Origin: Maea johnstoni
Taxonomy: Eukaryota; Annelida; Polychaeta; Spionida; Magelonidae
Direction: 5' to 3'
NCBI GenBank assembly: GCA_963942565.1
Contig: OZ012686.1
Location: forward strand, 12,315,305-12,379,304
DNA length: 64,000 bases
The translations under genes were made by a program, and so were the position numbers. How positions within the stretch are numbered: position 1 is the first letter of the stretch; the number at the start of each line of letters is the position of its first letter. The notes under the pieces are model-generated. The model saw only the letters and a list, made by a program, of their open reading frames with translations, ran no database searches and was not told the DNA's origin. Below are positions 10,893 to 22,351 of the stretch, one piece after another.

Positions 10893-12350
10893 ACCAGCCG
10901 GCCAACCTGAACATGCTAGCCTCAACCAGCGTCAACTTATAGCCCCTTAATAGCCCTAAATTGGTGCCAAGCTGATGGTGGAGATCAGGTTTCTCTGTAA
11001 TGTAATCGATATGAGAGCCCTGATTGATCCTTGTTCCCACTTGACCTCGCGCTGCTGCAAGTCAGTGACTCCTGGCATGAGTCCAGCACCTCACTACAGT
11101 ATGGCAAGCCAAAGTGGTTTTAAATAGGCATTTATAAATATTTATAATTCATTTTTAAATATTTGAAAATATTTTCAAATATTTGAAATTAATTTTAAAT
11201 ATTTAAAATTCATTTAAAAATATTAATAATTATGAATTTTAAATATTTATAAATCATGCTGAATTATAAATATTTAAAAATGATTTATAAATATTTGAAA
11301 ATGAATTTCAAATATTTAAAAATGAATTATAAATATTTAAAAATGAATTTTAAATATTTAAAAATGATGATTATTTTTAAATATTTGAAAATCATTTTCA
11401 AATATTTAAAATTCATTTTCAAATATTTATAATTCATTTTTAAATATTTATAATTCATTTTCAAATATTTAAAATTCAGTGATTTTTAAATATTTATAAA
11501 TGAATTATAAATATTTAAAAATGAATTTTAAATATTTAAAAATGAATTATAAATATTTGAAAATGATGATCATTTCTAAATATTTGAAATTCATTTTCAA
11601 ATATTAAAAATTCATTTTTAAATATTTATAATTCATTTTCAAATATTTATAATTCATTTCCAAATATTTAAAAATGAGTGATTTTTAAATATTTAAAAAT
11701 GAATTATAAATATTTAAAAATGAATTATAAATATTTAAAAGTGAATTATGAATATTTGAAAATGAATTTCAAATATTTAAAAATGAATTTCAAATATTTA
11801 TAATTCATTTATAAATATTTGAAATTCGATCTCATTTATAAATATTTATGAATTATAAATATTTGAAAATCATTTTTAAATATTTGAAATTCATTTTTAA
11901 ATATTTATAATTCATTTTTAAATATTTATAAATGAGATGATTTCAAATATTTGAAAATGAATTATAAATATTTGAAAATCATTTTTAAATATTTGAAATT
12001 CATTTATAAATATTTATAAATAGGACTGAATTTCAAATATTTATAAATGAATTATAAATATTTGAAATTCATTTTTAAATATTTGAAATTCATTTTCAAA
12101 TATTTATAATTCATTTTCAAATATTTATAAATCACTGATTTATGAATATTTGAAATTGAATTATAAATATTTAAAAATGAATTTCAAATATTTAAAAATG
12201 AATTTCAAATATTTAAAAATGATTTCTAAATATTTCTAAATATTTAAAAATGGTCATTAAAAACCACTTTGGCTTGCCATACTACAGTGCATATAGTTAT
12301 TGATCTCTCGCTACATATCCATTCTTTTCTTCATCCAAGCTATAACATAC
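10893..12350. repeat. Dispersed repeat split by the 11100-12281 element
   Basis: Pieces at about 10893-11093 (AACCTGAACATGCTAGCCTCAA...) and 12310-12345 (CCATTCTTTTCTTCATC) match, in order, a contiguous copy at about 14236-14410. The AT-palindrome element therefore landed inside an older copy of this unnamed repeat. Confidence 0.7.
11100..12281. mobile_element. TIR element filled with AATATTT palindromic array
   Basis: The terminal inverted repeats TATGGCAAGCCAAAGTGG and CCACTTTGGCTTGCCATA are flanked on both sides by CTACAG (11094-11099 and 12282-12287), a probable 6-bp target duplication. The entire 1.1-kb interior is a degenerate array of about 20-bp units such as AAATATTTAAAAATGAATT, each itself palindromic, with no open frame. 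The class is not certain. The structure is a non-autonomous DNA element carrying an expanded internal satellite. Confidence 0.85.
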
Positions 12351-12966
12351 TCGTCAGTTGAAAGTTGAAGAGGATTCAAAGGCATAGCCGCTTTAAAAAT
12401 AAAATGTTTCCAATCACATAATTGAATATTCGGCTGGCAGATGAGGAAATAGACCAATTACTTTTTCCATATTTTGTTATCGATATCCTTGTTTTAGAAG
12501 ACAATCAAACCCCTTCCATTTTCCTTTTAACTTTGCAGTAGTAAATGACAAAATTCTATATACTGCCCTTTGGAATAGTTTTACATTGGCTCAAAATTGA
12601 CCTATTGTGTATAAACAAATCCTGCATAAAAGCATATTCATACCTCAGACATTGCCATTGTTAGTGCCCTTAAGGCTTAGGTATCACATTGATCAGCATA
12701 AAATTTGAGATTTTTAAGCAAATTTAGGGCCTTGGTAATTTCACATTTATTCAATAATTTTACTGATGAATATGATAAGACATAAATTTGAAAACACTGG
12801 CAAATAAACACCAATAAACACTTCTCAGCAATTTATCACATTTTTTTCTTTCAGAAACTACTAGCTTCATGCCATACAAGGCAAGTACAAGCACATGGCA
12901 ATATTTACACTCGAATTCATGACGTCATGACAACTTGGGCATATGTCAGCATCTATGAACGAGAAG

Positions 12967-13864
12967 GGTTGCAGGAGATTTCGTAACCAAACATCTTCGT
13001 ACCCAAACATCTTCGTACCCAACAGATTTCGTCACCACATTTTCGTACCCAAAGGAAATTGATTGAATTAGATAATGGCAAATAAATCACGTATTTTATA
13101 ATTGAAGTAAGGTATAGACCAGGTGGAAAATAAGGAATTTGTTGGGGAAAATTGTGTTGTTTACTTCTTGACAATCTTGTGTACGAAGTTAGCGGTCGAT
13201 TTTCCATCTAACTTTCGTTTCAATTGACAAGTAATATTGTAAGCATTGAAAGAAATGTTTAAATATGCGAAGTATCCTATTTGATTTTAGGCTATAAACG
13301 AACATTTCTAGTGCCCCTATATCTGCCTTAGATGAGCAACCACTATCCAAATGTCTGCCAAAACACGCTGGTCGCGAAACCGGAAGTAGCGCCATTTTGA
13401 AGGTATAGACTTTTTGAAAGTATAATAATTCAATGCGTAATTGGCGTGCGGCATCAGGAATAAACAAGTTAACAACATATAATGTAGGCAAGTTCCTTTA
13501 TTAGTATCTATAGGAGAGGAATGTAAACGCAGGTAGGTAGACAATAAGGATTTTGTGGGGGGAAATTGTGTTCTTGTGTGCGAAGTTAGCGATCGATCTT
13601 CCAGTCTTTCCATCTAGCTTTCGTTTCAATTGATAATATCGGCGAATTTCAGCCACGGTGTGTGAGCTTTGATCGCTATTTTCGGCAACCATCAGCCAAC
13701 GAAAATCGTAATTAATAAAAAGTGTCCGATATTTGCGAGACTAGATGGTTTTATTAGGCAATGGTAACGGAATCTCTTGGGTGCGAAGCTGCTTGGGTAC
13801 GAACCAGTTTGGGTACGAACCAGTTTGGGTACGAACCAGTTTGGGTACGAAGTCTCCTGATTTC
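12967..13864. mobile_element. Mutator-like (MULE) non-autonomous element with 9-bp target duplication
   Basis: AACGAGAAG occurs at 12958-12966 and again at 13865-13873, exactly flanking the unit. The ends carry the inverted CAGGAGA-TTCGTA motif. Subterminal arrays face inward: TTCGTACCCAAAC copies at 12985-13041 and 16-bp GGGTACGAACCAGTTT copies at 13797-13850. The interior contains a direct duplication (13110-13235 against 13530-13645). The 9-bp duplication and subterminal repeats fit the MULE superfamily (inference). No transposase frame is visible. Confidence 0.8.
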
Positions 13865-14235
13865 AACGAGAAGTTGTAGAACTCGAGAAAAATCGTCGAG
13901 GTAAATATAGCTGTGGAAATGTTTTGACAAGTTATACATACTTTACAAAGGTCATACGACGACAAAAATGGGTTTATCAAATTTAATTCACAAATCACGT
14001 TTTCGTATGAACGCATCTTCACATCAAAATTGCTATAAAAACAACTCAAACTTGCACAGCATGGCGTGAGCGATAATTGGGAACTATATCATCAGTATAT
14101 GTAAATCACATAAATCATGTCAATATGAGTTGAGGACTCTTTTAAAAGGAATTGTGAGACTTAGAGATGGCAGCTATTTCAAGCAACTCGTTTATATTAT
14201 ATTTTACCTTAGATAAATAAAAGCAAGTGGATATG

Positions 14236-14410
14236 AAACCAGCCGTTCAACCTGAACATGCTAGCCTCAACGAATAGCCCATAAGTCGTGCCCTGCCCAT
14301 GTTGCCGTGCAGGTTTCTCTGTGATGTAAACGATACGAGAGCCCTGATTGACCTCACGCTGATGCCAGATCAGAGATCCCTGGCATGGATCCATTCTTTT
14401 CTTCATCTAA
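14236..14410. repeat. Second copy of the dispersed repeat near 10.9 kb
   Basis: Contiguous match to the pieces around 10893-11093 and 12310-12345, sharing AACCTGAACATGCTAGCCTC, GCAGGTTTCTCTGTGATGTA and CCATTCTTTTCTTCATC. It has no coding potential. Confidence 0.65.
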
Positions 14411-14969
14411 GAATTTACCACCTCAGTTCTGGAATAAGACACATGCCTCATGTAGTGCTGGGAATTGTGGCGATTTTACCAGTCGAGCACTTACCAAGAT
14501 TGCCGAACACTTAATCGATTATGAGTTATTATTTGGGGGACTACCTATGGTAAACTACCACTAGTTTTACAGCCTCCAATACATCAACAAGTACTAAAAA
14601 AATACAAGTGTACCGCCCACAAAGCTATGCTACAAGGGACAAAACAATGTGAACTTGCAATCTGTGGTAATTATTAATAATTAAAATGAATATACAACCC
14701 TAAAAAAGGATAGAAAGCAATGTGCGTGGTCGCAAAAATATGTCATGTGTAAGTGACGATGACCACAGATTGCAAGTTCATCTCAGCATCAATTTCAACC
14801 TGAAATAAAGTATCAATGTAGTGCATACAATAAAACAGAATCTTAGAAAGCTTTGTAACTTACCAAATCTGTTGGTTCTGTGAGGGGATACAGTTCCACT
14901 GTACATAATCCACTCCACTCGTGACTCCACAGCTAGGAGTGGATTACAGTGTATCCTGCCGACCACGTC

Positions 14970-15173
14970 TACCTTCCAAGATGGCGGGCGTCTTGTGTTT
15001 ATTTTTATTATCTCTCGGCAACAATCGAGCAATGGAAGACCAGATTGATTAATCAGAGTTTGGCCTAAAACAAGCAGAACCATCAAGTTAGATTAATCGT
15101 CCCACCACTACTTCCTACATAAATTATATAGACCCGGCTTACATACATGTATGTATTGTGGTTTAAATTTCAG
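14970..15173 (+). promoter_or_regulatory. Candidate RRP36 promoter / 5' UTR with YY1-type motif
   Basis: CCAAGATGGCGGGC at about 14977-14990 matches the YY1 core (AANATGGCGGC) common at promoters of ribosome-biogenesis genes. A T-rich stretch follows, and the RRP36 start codon sits right after an acceptor-like TTTAAATTTCAG (15162-15173). The 5' UTR may therefore contain an intron. The ATG inside the YY1 motif does not join the RRP36 frame directly. Confidence 0.5.
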
Positions 15174-18100
15174 ATGGAAGGTGAAGAAAGTTCATCAGAC
15201 TCCGGTTCAAGCTCAGATGCTCCTGAGGAGATACCCACTGTAACAAAAGGAAGGAAGAAGATGGATTCAGTGCCCAATAAGACCATACTAAAGGCACCAC
15301 CACAGGAGGAATCTGACTCTGATGATTCAAGCGAGAACAATGATAATTCGGAAGGTGAAGAAGAGGAAGATGATGAAGTAGTAAGTGCATTATTTATAAC
15401 TTAATGTTCTTGCTAGTAAAATATTTTCTCTGCATACAGTTAGCTTTAAGGTAAAGTAATGAAAGCCACATCCACCTTTCTCAAGTTTTCACAGGTTTTA
15501 ACATTAATGATTTAAGTATCAGACAAATATGCTGCCTTATTCTTGAAGTCAAAATAAATTTCTTGATTAATCATTGATAAGTAATTCAGTGATTTTGTGG
15601 ATGTTTTTATTAAATTTTGAAAATTCAGTATTTACGAGATATATGACACCTCTAGACATGAACCTCCACATACTCACTGTTGAATTTGATCTTATCTTCT
15701 TTATTTAAATGATTTGCACAGAAGAACATATTTCCTTGGTAAAACATGAACTGCTTGACTTTGCCTATTTGAGAAATTTTAATCACAATAATTTGATTAT
15801 ATATTGATTTATTTTACATTTCTCCATTGCAGTCAGCTGTAAAGAAAGGTAAATATTCTCAACTTTAGATATCTGTGTCAATTGAATAGACCAGCCCCTT
15901 AACATATCCTGTATATCATGTTAATTTTTGCACATATAAAGTAATGCGCTCAGCAGGCAGGCTCTGATGTTTACGGGTGTTGGGTACAAGCTATCATACA
16001 AGCTATTATGTCAGCGTATTGTACAATACTAGCATAGGGTGGCATGTCCAAATAATAGTGCAGAGTTTAAATAATGCGGGCTCCAGGGCAAAGTATGCAT
16101 TAATTAAAATGCTGCAATATTAACATGGTATACAGTTTATATTAGTACATCTAATATGTTATGGTGAATCAGTACTTTACCACCTTAGTAACATTGCCTA
16201 ATTGTCTCAGTAAGGCACTAATAAGGTCTCTCATTCAAAACAGTCAGCAAAATAATAATAGAGTTAAGTAATATATGAACAACTATCTTATGTTGATGAT
16301 TTGACTATTTAGATTATGGTTTTGAAATGTGTACTTTAAAGTTTGAGTATAACTTAAGTTAGAAGCAAATATCTTTTTCAGGGACTGCACATACTAATGA
16401 GGTCGCATACAACTTTACCACTTTGAAATACATGTAACTATGGGTGCCTGCCTAATGGTGGATTAGAACTTCAGAAGACCTAGAATCAACACTAAGTTCA
16501 GTAAATGGTAGTTGAATAAAACCTAGCTGGTTGATGAGATACTTTTGTTTGCATTTGCCTTATACAACCTAAATTAGTTGTTTTGCTTACATTTGTATAA
16601 TCAACTGCTTTGATTTCAGAGCTTGCAAATCTCCCCTTTGAAGAACTACAGAAACTAAAAAACAAACTAGGAATGAAAGTGTGAGTATTCTGGCACAAGG
16701 CAATGTTGCTGTATTTTGTACTACAAAGAAATTTAAATTTTCTAATACTTAACCCATTAATGCGTAATAGTTACTCTTGAAGTTGTCATCTGGATCTTTG
16801 ACACTTTTGACAATAACTTGGAGATGAAAAAAAGATTTTACAAAACATTTGAGTGAGAGTTGTTTGTTATGTTCTGATAAACATATCTCTGTCAAATATT
16901 TTCCTAAATATGCTTTAACCAACATGACTTTATCAAAATTGTCAGACTGCTTTTGGCCTCTGTAAGCATTAAAGGGACAATATGTATATAGAATGAGTGA
17001 CATATCAATATTAATATGTATTTGATCTAGTAAGGTGTGCAAGAAGATATTTGTTTAAATAGCATAGGATCAACTGCAAAATTATGCTCTATACAATCTT
17101 TTTATGTATTGTTATAGGCTGTGAACATAGACTTTTGATGATTTATCCAAAGCAACAGTCTTGAGGCCCCAAATGTATTCTCCATGCAGTGAACAACCAC
17201 AGGGTCCCAGCTTACCATTAGAGATATGAGTATCCGAAGCCCTGTGGTCTCACAGAATTTATAACCAAAGTCTGACCCCTGAAACCACAAAATCATGAGA
17301 CCCCCAAAGTTAAGTGGGGAGCTAGGAAGTAATCTCAAGTCTGTGAAAACCACTGCCTAACCCCAAGTAACTGGCAACTTTCTCACATGCCCCATATGGG
17401 ATTCAAACCCAGGCAGTCGTGAGAGCCAGCTAGCAGTCAGTGGCAACACTTAAGACCACGCAGTCGTCAGAAATGAGTCAACTTCTTTGTAGCTGTGTCA
17501 TTAAGGAGCGCTTAGTTTTAATATCCTGTATCCATCCCCTGATAAATGGTCCATAAATTAGAAGATGAAGTAGCGCAGTGAAATGGGGAGAGAAATGCAT
17601 TGTGTATGATATGTATTCACCTATTGACTTTGTTCATTCAGGTATAACAGAGCTATGCGTGGTGGTGGAGATATGCCTTCTAACACAAGGAGAAAAACTT
17701 ATAAAAGAGAAAACAAAAACAGGTATGTACTTTCTGTTTTCTGCTATTTATACATATTGCATATTTCATTCAATCTAGATACCTCATCCAGAAAATGATA
17801 AAGTAAGTGATATAACCTTTAAACATAAAACTCTAGGTTATGTGATTAGGTTTTTTGCATTTTTAAATTACTTTAGAATCAATTTAGATATACAAAATAT
17901 TTGAAAGTGAGTTGCAAGTTTCGGTATGATTCATGAAATAAGGATTTGATTTGTATATATCTAGAATAGCTAAGCATAAATGGGTTATGGGCATCTTTAG
18001 GTGACCCAACAAAAACACTTGGTATGTAGATTTGGAATGTGTCATACATGGCTACAAGCTTGAGTATTCTGTACTAAAGAGAAATATGGTTGATAGATTC

Positions 18101-21100
18101 CTCAGTCAGAATGAATAGGGATGACATTGAACTTACTTATTGGTTTATTGGCCGTCTGGATGTTATTTTAGACATTAAAATATTTGAGTAACCCAGACTT
18201 TGTGGTATTAACCCATTAATACTTAAGAATTCCTGTAGAAATTGTTGTCTGGTACTATTACACTTTTGACAATAATTTTTGAGTTGGAATTGATTTTTGA
18301 AAATATTTTAAGGAACGTCACTGGTATTGTTCATCAAAATTGTCAGGCTGTTTTGGCTGCTGTGAGCGGTAATGGGTTAATATTTGCTTACATTTGTTTC
18401 AGACCACAAGAGATGACATCCAAAAGAGCAGTCAAAAGGTACAGAGAAGTTGTGCAGGTCAAAAAGAAGGTAAATTATGATCACTTCTTGTGTTCATCAC
18501 TCCATTGAAACAGCACTAAATTCAGAAAATGATCATAAACACAGATCCATTGATTATTAAAACAGGGGTGTCCAAATATTGAAGTCCTGGAGCAAAGGCA
18601 ATTTTTGGTGGGCACTGTACAACAATTGGTTTAAATATTGTTACCAGGTGACACTACCATATCAGCCTTTGTAGCCATAATAATGACCTAGATCAATCAA
18701 TAGTGGGTATCAATAAAGGAAGTTTTAATAAAGTTTTCTAGATAGAATCTGTTTTTTAAAATGCATCAGCGTCCGACATACAAGGTAGCCCTACTAGTCT
18801 GGGCTAGTGAGGATGTGAAAAGTGCCCAGTAGGGCTAGTGAATTCCAGACCGTTGTAGCCCTACCAGACTAGTCCAAATTCACCAGTCAAAGTAAGATAG
18901 CTAAGCTGACATGATGACATCTTGATCAGTGTTTGATAATGATATCTAAATGAATAGCATATTCTTGCACATTTAGGTGATAAACTGGGTTGAATTATTA
19001 GAATAATTTTGATTGTGAGGGAGGGCTAGTAAAGGTTGAAGTAGGGCTAGTAAATTTCAAGTGCTACTAGCCCTACCAGGCTTGTATTGTGTTTTGGTTA
19101 TTGTCGGACCCTGTGCATGCAAAACATCTAATAGGCTAAAGTGGTCATGCTTCCTGAAAAATGTCCTGATTTAAACAGTGCTTAAAGGTTTTGTTTTGTC
19201 ACACTTTTTGAGGCCTCTGTCAGGGGTGCGACAATGCAACAGTTGGACACCCCTCTACAATATGTGGTATATTTTGATAATGTCTTAGCATTCACATTCA
19301 AGTACAGTTTATCATAGACGTCAAGTGGTTTTAATTGACATACATGTATAAAAAAATTCCTTGCCATGATATTTGTTGGTGTGTTTTCACACTGACTTGG
19401 GTGTCCAAAAGATACCTCAATAACTTGCTGGTCTTGATATAATATATTGGCATTGATTATCCCATTTACTATAATTCCCATTCAGATTCACAGAGATCCA
19501 AGATTTGATGATCTTTCTGGAGAATTCAGTGAAGAGATGTTCAACAAAAACTATTCCTTTCTAAGTGATGTCAAAACTAGAGAGAAAGAGGTAAGTATTG
19601 TTAATCTTGTTTTATTGTCTGATGTATGTGTATATCTTTTTTTGCTGTATAAGGTTTCTTATAAAAGTAGACATTCTATGAAGTGTCACAGAAACACTTT
19701 CAAAAATATTTGATATCTTACATAGACTGTAATATACAGATGTTAATATGTTATGGGCACCTTCTTTAGGATCTGTAAAAACAATAATCACAAAAAGAAA
19801 ACGTAATGGTGTTTCTCTAGAAATCACAAATAGTTATGAAGTAAACCAAACATGTGGCTGCCTTCTGCCATCTCAAGCCTCAAGGGTATATGGTAACAGT
19901 GTCTTAGCCAGGATTTAGAAACTGGGTGCTTAAAACCGGCAGTTGTAAAGTTTTTGGGCGTCCAAATTTTTAAGAGAGATCACAATATACTCATATTTCA
20001 ACAATAAACATGTATAAATTCATCAAAATAAGGCATGATATCATTAAAAACTGTCATGGGAATTATAAGGAGATGAAAAAATTCAATTATAAGCTTGAAA
20101 TAGAGATTTTTAGAAATTCCACACTTTGGGTGTCCTGAGGGGTGCTTTTTAAGGGTTTGGGTGTCCAAAAAGACACCCAGACGCCCTGCTGGCTAAGACT
20201 ATGTATGGTAAACTGCACACTTCTGCCCATATTCTCCTCACCCTACCCAAACCACAACAGTGTAACCCAAGTGGCTAAACTCTTCTTGGCATGTGATTGG
20301 TGGAAGGTTGCCTCATGAGAGTATATGTTACATAGACTCTTCAAAACTGTGGTGTATGTGATCTTCCTTATGAGTGTAGAATGTAGCAAGTGTGTATCTC
20401 TGAACTAATCATTGCTTTATTTTGAACAGAAACTGCTGAAGCGGATGAAAACGGAAAAAGATGAGGAGAAGAAATCAGAAATCAAGTTTTTGGTGAAGAA
20501 AATTGTGAGTATACATCCCTCTTGTTAACATGACCTTGAGAAAACGACCCTCAAATCCAAGATGGCAGCTGACCCACTGAAACTTGACTGGACTCTCCTT
20601 ACTTGCCATTTGGCTGTATACAATATGCTTCTACATTCTGATAAGCCAGGTGTACATTTAAAAGAGTTTATATAATGTAGAGTGTCTCAATTGAATTAAG
20701 TCAATTTGTTGGTTGTATTGTTTTGGGTCACCATTTCTCCTTTAAATATTTCCTGAAATAAGATGTCAAAAAATATCGACAAAGAAATCCAGACATCATT
20801 AGCTGCTTCAGGCACAAATTTTCTAAAAGGTTTTTTGTTTATTTTTTCTGCTTGCCGATCACCACAGCCATGCTGTACAATGTTATTATATATACTTAAA
20901 CATTACAAGTTGTATATGTATTCTTTCTCTATCAAGAGATATTCCGAACATGTATTGTTCAGGCCAGGGTCTTGAAACTGGGTACCCAAAATTGCCAATG
21001 GTAAAATGTGGGGGTCCTATTTTTTTCAAGGGCAACCACAATATACTAAGATTACAACCACAAACATGCATTTACCCATTGGAATAAGGCATAGTATCCT

Positions 21101-22351
21101 TAAAGAATGTCATGGTATTTTAGATTGTAGTGAAAAGAAGTCAGTTATGTGTTTGAAAATGACATTTTAAGATTTTTCTCTAAAAAGATTTGGGAGTCCT
21201 GATGGGTGGTTTTTGAGATTTTGGGTGTCCAAATGACACCCAGACGCCCTGCTGGCTAAGACTAAGGTTTAGGCATGAATTTGTTTATAAATAAAGTGTG
21301 TTTGTATCTACTTCTATCTCAGGACCAACAGGAGAAGCTAGATAAACAGAAGCAGAAGAGGCAGGAGATAGAAAAAGAGAAGAAGAAAAAGGAGAAGGAA
21401 ATGATTCTACAGGGAAAGAACCCCTACTTCTTAAAGAAATGTAAGTTTTGTACTCTTCTATCTGATCTGAACCTTTTCTGGACCATTATCTTTATTTGGT
21501 CATACTTCTTAAATGTAAGTTCTGTACACTTCTCTCTGCTCCTAAATTTCTCTGCACCAGGTTTGGTGATTGATCATTTTCATCCTTTGCAAGTCAGTTG
21601 GGATGGTCATTGCTGAGCAGTCAAAAAATTGGTGCTTAATGATAAAAAATCTCCAATATATACATCTAAAATTGAACAATTGATCACTGCTGTGGTATAT
21701 ATTTTTCAACATGTTTGTCACTTTGCATATGTGAGTGTAAATAATGATGTTATGCCCTTATCTCTCATTTTCTGTCATTTATTTATAGGAAGTATTGCAA
21801 ATTTCAAATTGCCATGTTAAGTAACTTTGGGATGGGTTATGCTTGTCCAATAGTCATTTGTCTAACAAAACATGATGGTGCCTTATATTTTATTTTGCGT
21901 ACTCTGTTATACTTTTATCTGGCACTTCTTGATGTGTTTTTTTAGTTATTAATTTCTTAGATTACATGTATTACTAAGACTTTGGGTTCAAATCCCACAC
22001 TGGGCATGTGAGAAAGTTGCCAGTGACTTGGGGTTGGGTGGGGGTTTTCGTTGGATACTCCGGTTTCCTCCACCAGTTACAACTGGCTCGTCACGACTTA
22101 ACTGCAACATGGCAGAAAAAGTGATAAAAAAAATTCAAAATCCGACTTGACTTTTCTTGCATAGTGCTACTATTTGTTTGTGTGTATTTTCAGCTGACAA
22201 GAAGAAGCTTGAGTTGGCCGAGAAGTTCAAGGACCTGAAGAAGAGTGGCAAGCTGGACAACTACCTCGCCAAGAAGAGGAAGAAGACCGCATCCAAAGAC
22301 AGAAAACACATACCCAACAGACACTTCAGAGCAGGAGCAGAACAATCATAG
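15174..22351 (+). CDS. RRP36: RRP36, ribosomal RNA processing protein 36
   Basis: Complete coding sequence of 295 aa in nine exons: 15174-15380, 15833-15848 (a 16-nt microexon), 16620-16680, 17642-17722, 18403-18469, 19486-19590, 20430-20504, 21323-21440 and 22194-22351 (TAG). All borders are AG/GT and the phases agree. RRP36 is a nucleolar SSU-processome factor needed for early cleavages of the pre-18S rRNA. Family features are an acidic Ser-rich N-terminus (residues 1-70), LPFEELQKLKNKLG, the signature RDPRFDDLSGEF around residues 147-158, a basic coiled coil, and NPYFLKKSDKKKLELAEKF with a lysine-rich tail ending KDRKHIPNRHF. The human protein is 259 aa; the extra length is mostly N-terminal. 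The ATG was chosen because it opens the acidic exon and no upstream in-frame coding sequence is visible. Confidence 0.95.
15909..16137. mobile_element. MITE family with TGTTAAT...ATTAACA ends, copy 1
   Basis: Left CTGTATATCATGTTAATT and right ATTAACATGGTATACAG are inverted. The body shares GCGCTCAGCAGGCAG and GTACAATACTAGCATAGG with copies at 39243-39800 and 40503-40707. It lies in an RRP36 intron. Confidence 0.75.
16749..16977. mobile_element. piggyBac-like MITE family A
   Basis: Starts TTAA-CCCATTAATGCGTAATAG. The right end is diverged (GTAAGCATTAAAGGGACAA). The internal ACAAAACATTTGAGTGAGAG and its later inverse match the family. It lies in the RRP36 intron after the third exon. Confidence 0.75.
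17340..17470 (-). repeat. tRNA-derived SINE fragment
   Basis: Read on the minus strand it contains a B-box-like GGTTTGAATCCC followed by a tail with GTGAGAAAGTTGCCAGT. Related pieces are at 21975-22100 (plus), 37840-37950 (minus), 40438-40500 (minus) and 57765-57850 (plus). Confidence 0.65.
18208..18380. mobile_element. piggyBac-like MITE family A, internally shortened
   Basis: TTAA-CCCATTAATACTTAAG to GTGAGCGGTAATGGG-TTAA, 173 bp against about 230 bp for other copies. It ends only 22 bp before the acceptor of an RRP36 exon at 18403. Confidence 0.85.
18565..19253. mobile_element. hAT-like MITE with a second element nested inside
   Basis: Outer ends are CAGGGGTGTCCAAATATTG and CAGTTGGACACCCCT, the same family as 9375-9690. 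Inside it, from about 18770 to 19115, lies a unit bounded by CAGCGTCCGACA and TGTCGGACCCTG. That unit is filled with repeated TAGCCCTAC / GTAGGGCTAGT motifs in both orientations. It is therefore a later insertion. Confidence 0.7.
19897..20203 (+). mobile_element. hAT-type MITE family C, exact 8-bp duplication
   Basis: CAGTGTCTTAGCCAGGATTT at the left and CTGGCTAAGACTATG at the right. TATGGTAA flanks both sides (19889-19896, 20204-20211). The interior reads AACTGGGTGC...GGGTGTCCAAAAAGACACCCAGACGCCCTG. It lies in an RRP36 intron. Confidence 0.92.
20960..21262 (+). mobile_element. hAT-type MITE family C, 5'-damaged copy
   Basis: Shares AAACTGGGTACCCAAAATTG and the terminal GACGCCCTGCTGGCTAAGAC with family C, but the left terminal repeat is incomplete. 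It lies in the RRP36 intron before the exon at 21323. Confidence 0.75.
21975..22110 (+). repeat. tRNA-derived SINE fragment with B-box
   Basis: TTTGGGTTCAAATCCCACAC is a good B-box context, followed by the shared GTGAGAAAGTTGCCAGTGAC tail and CCGGTTTCCTCC. The 5' (A-box) part is missing or diverged. It lies in the last RRP36 intron. Confidence 0.65.

Noticed and set aside
14977-14995. ATG inside the YY1-like motif as an RRP36 start
   Set aside because: It does not run in frame into the RRP36 exon at 15174 without an unseen splice. It is treated as promoter or 5' UTR.
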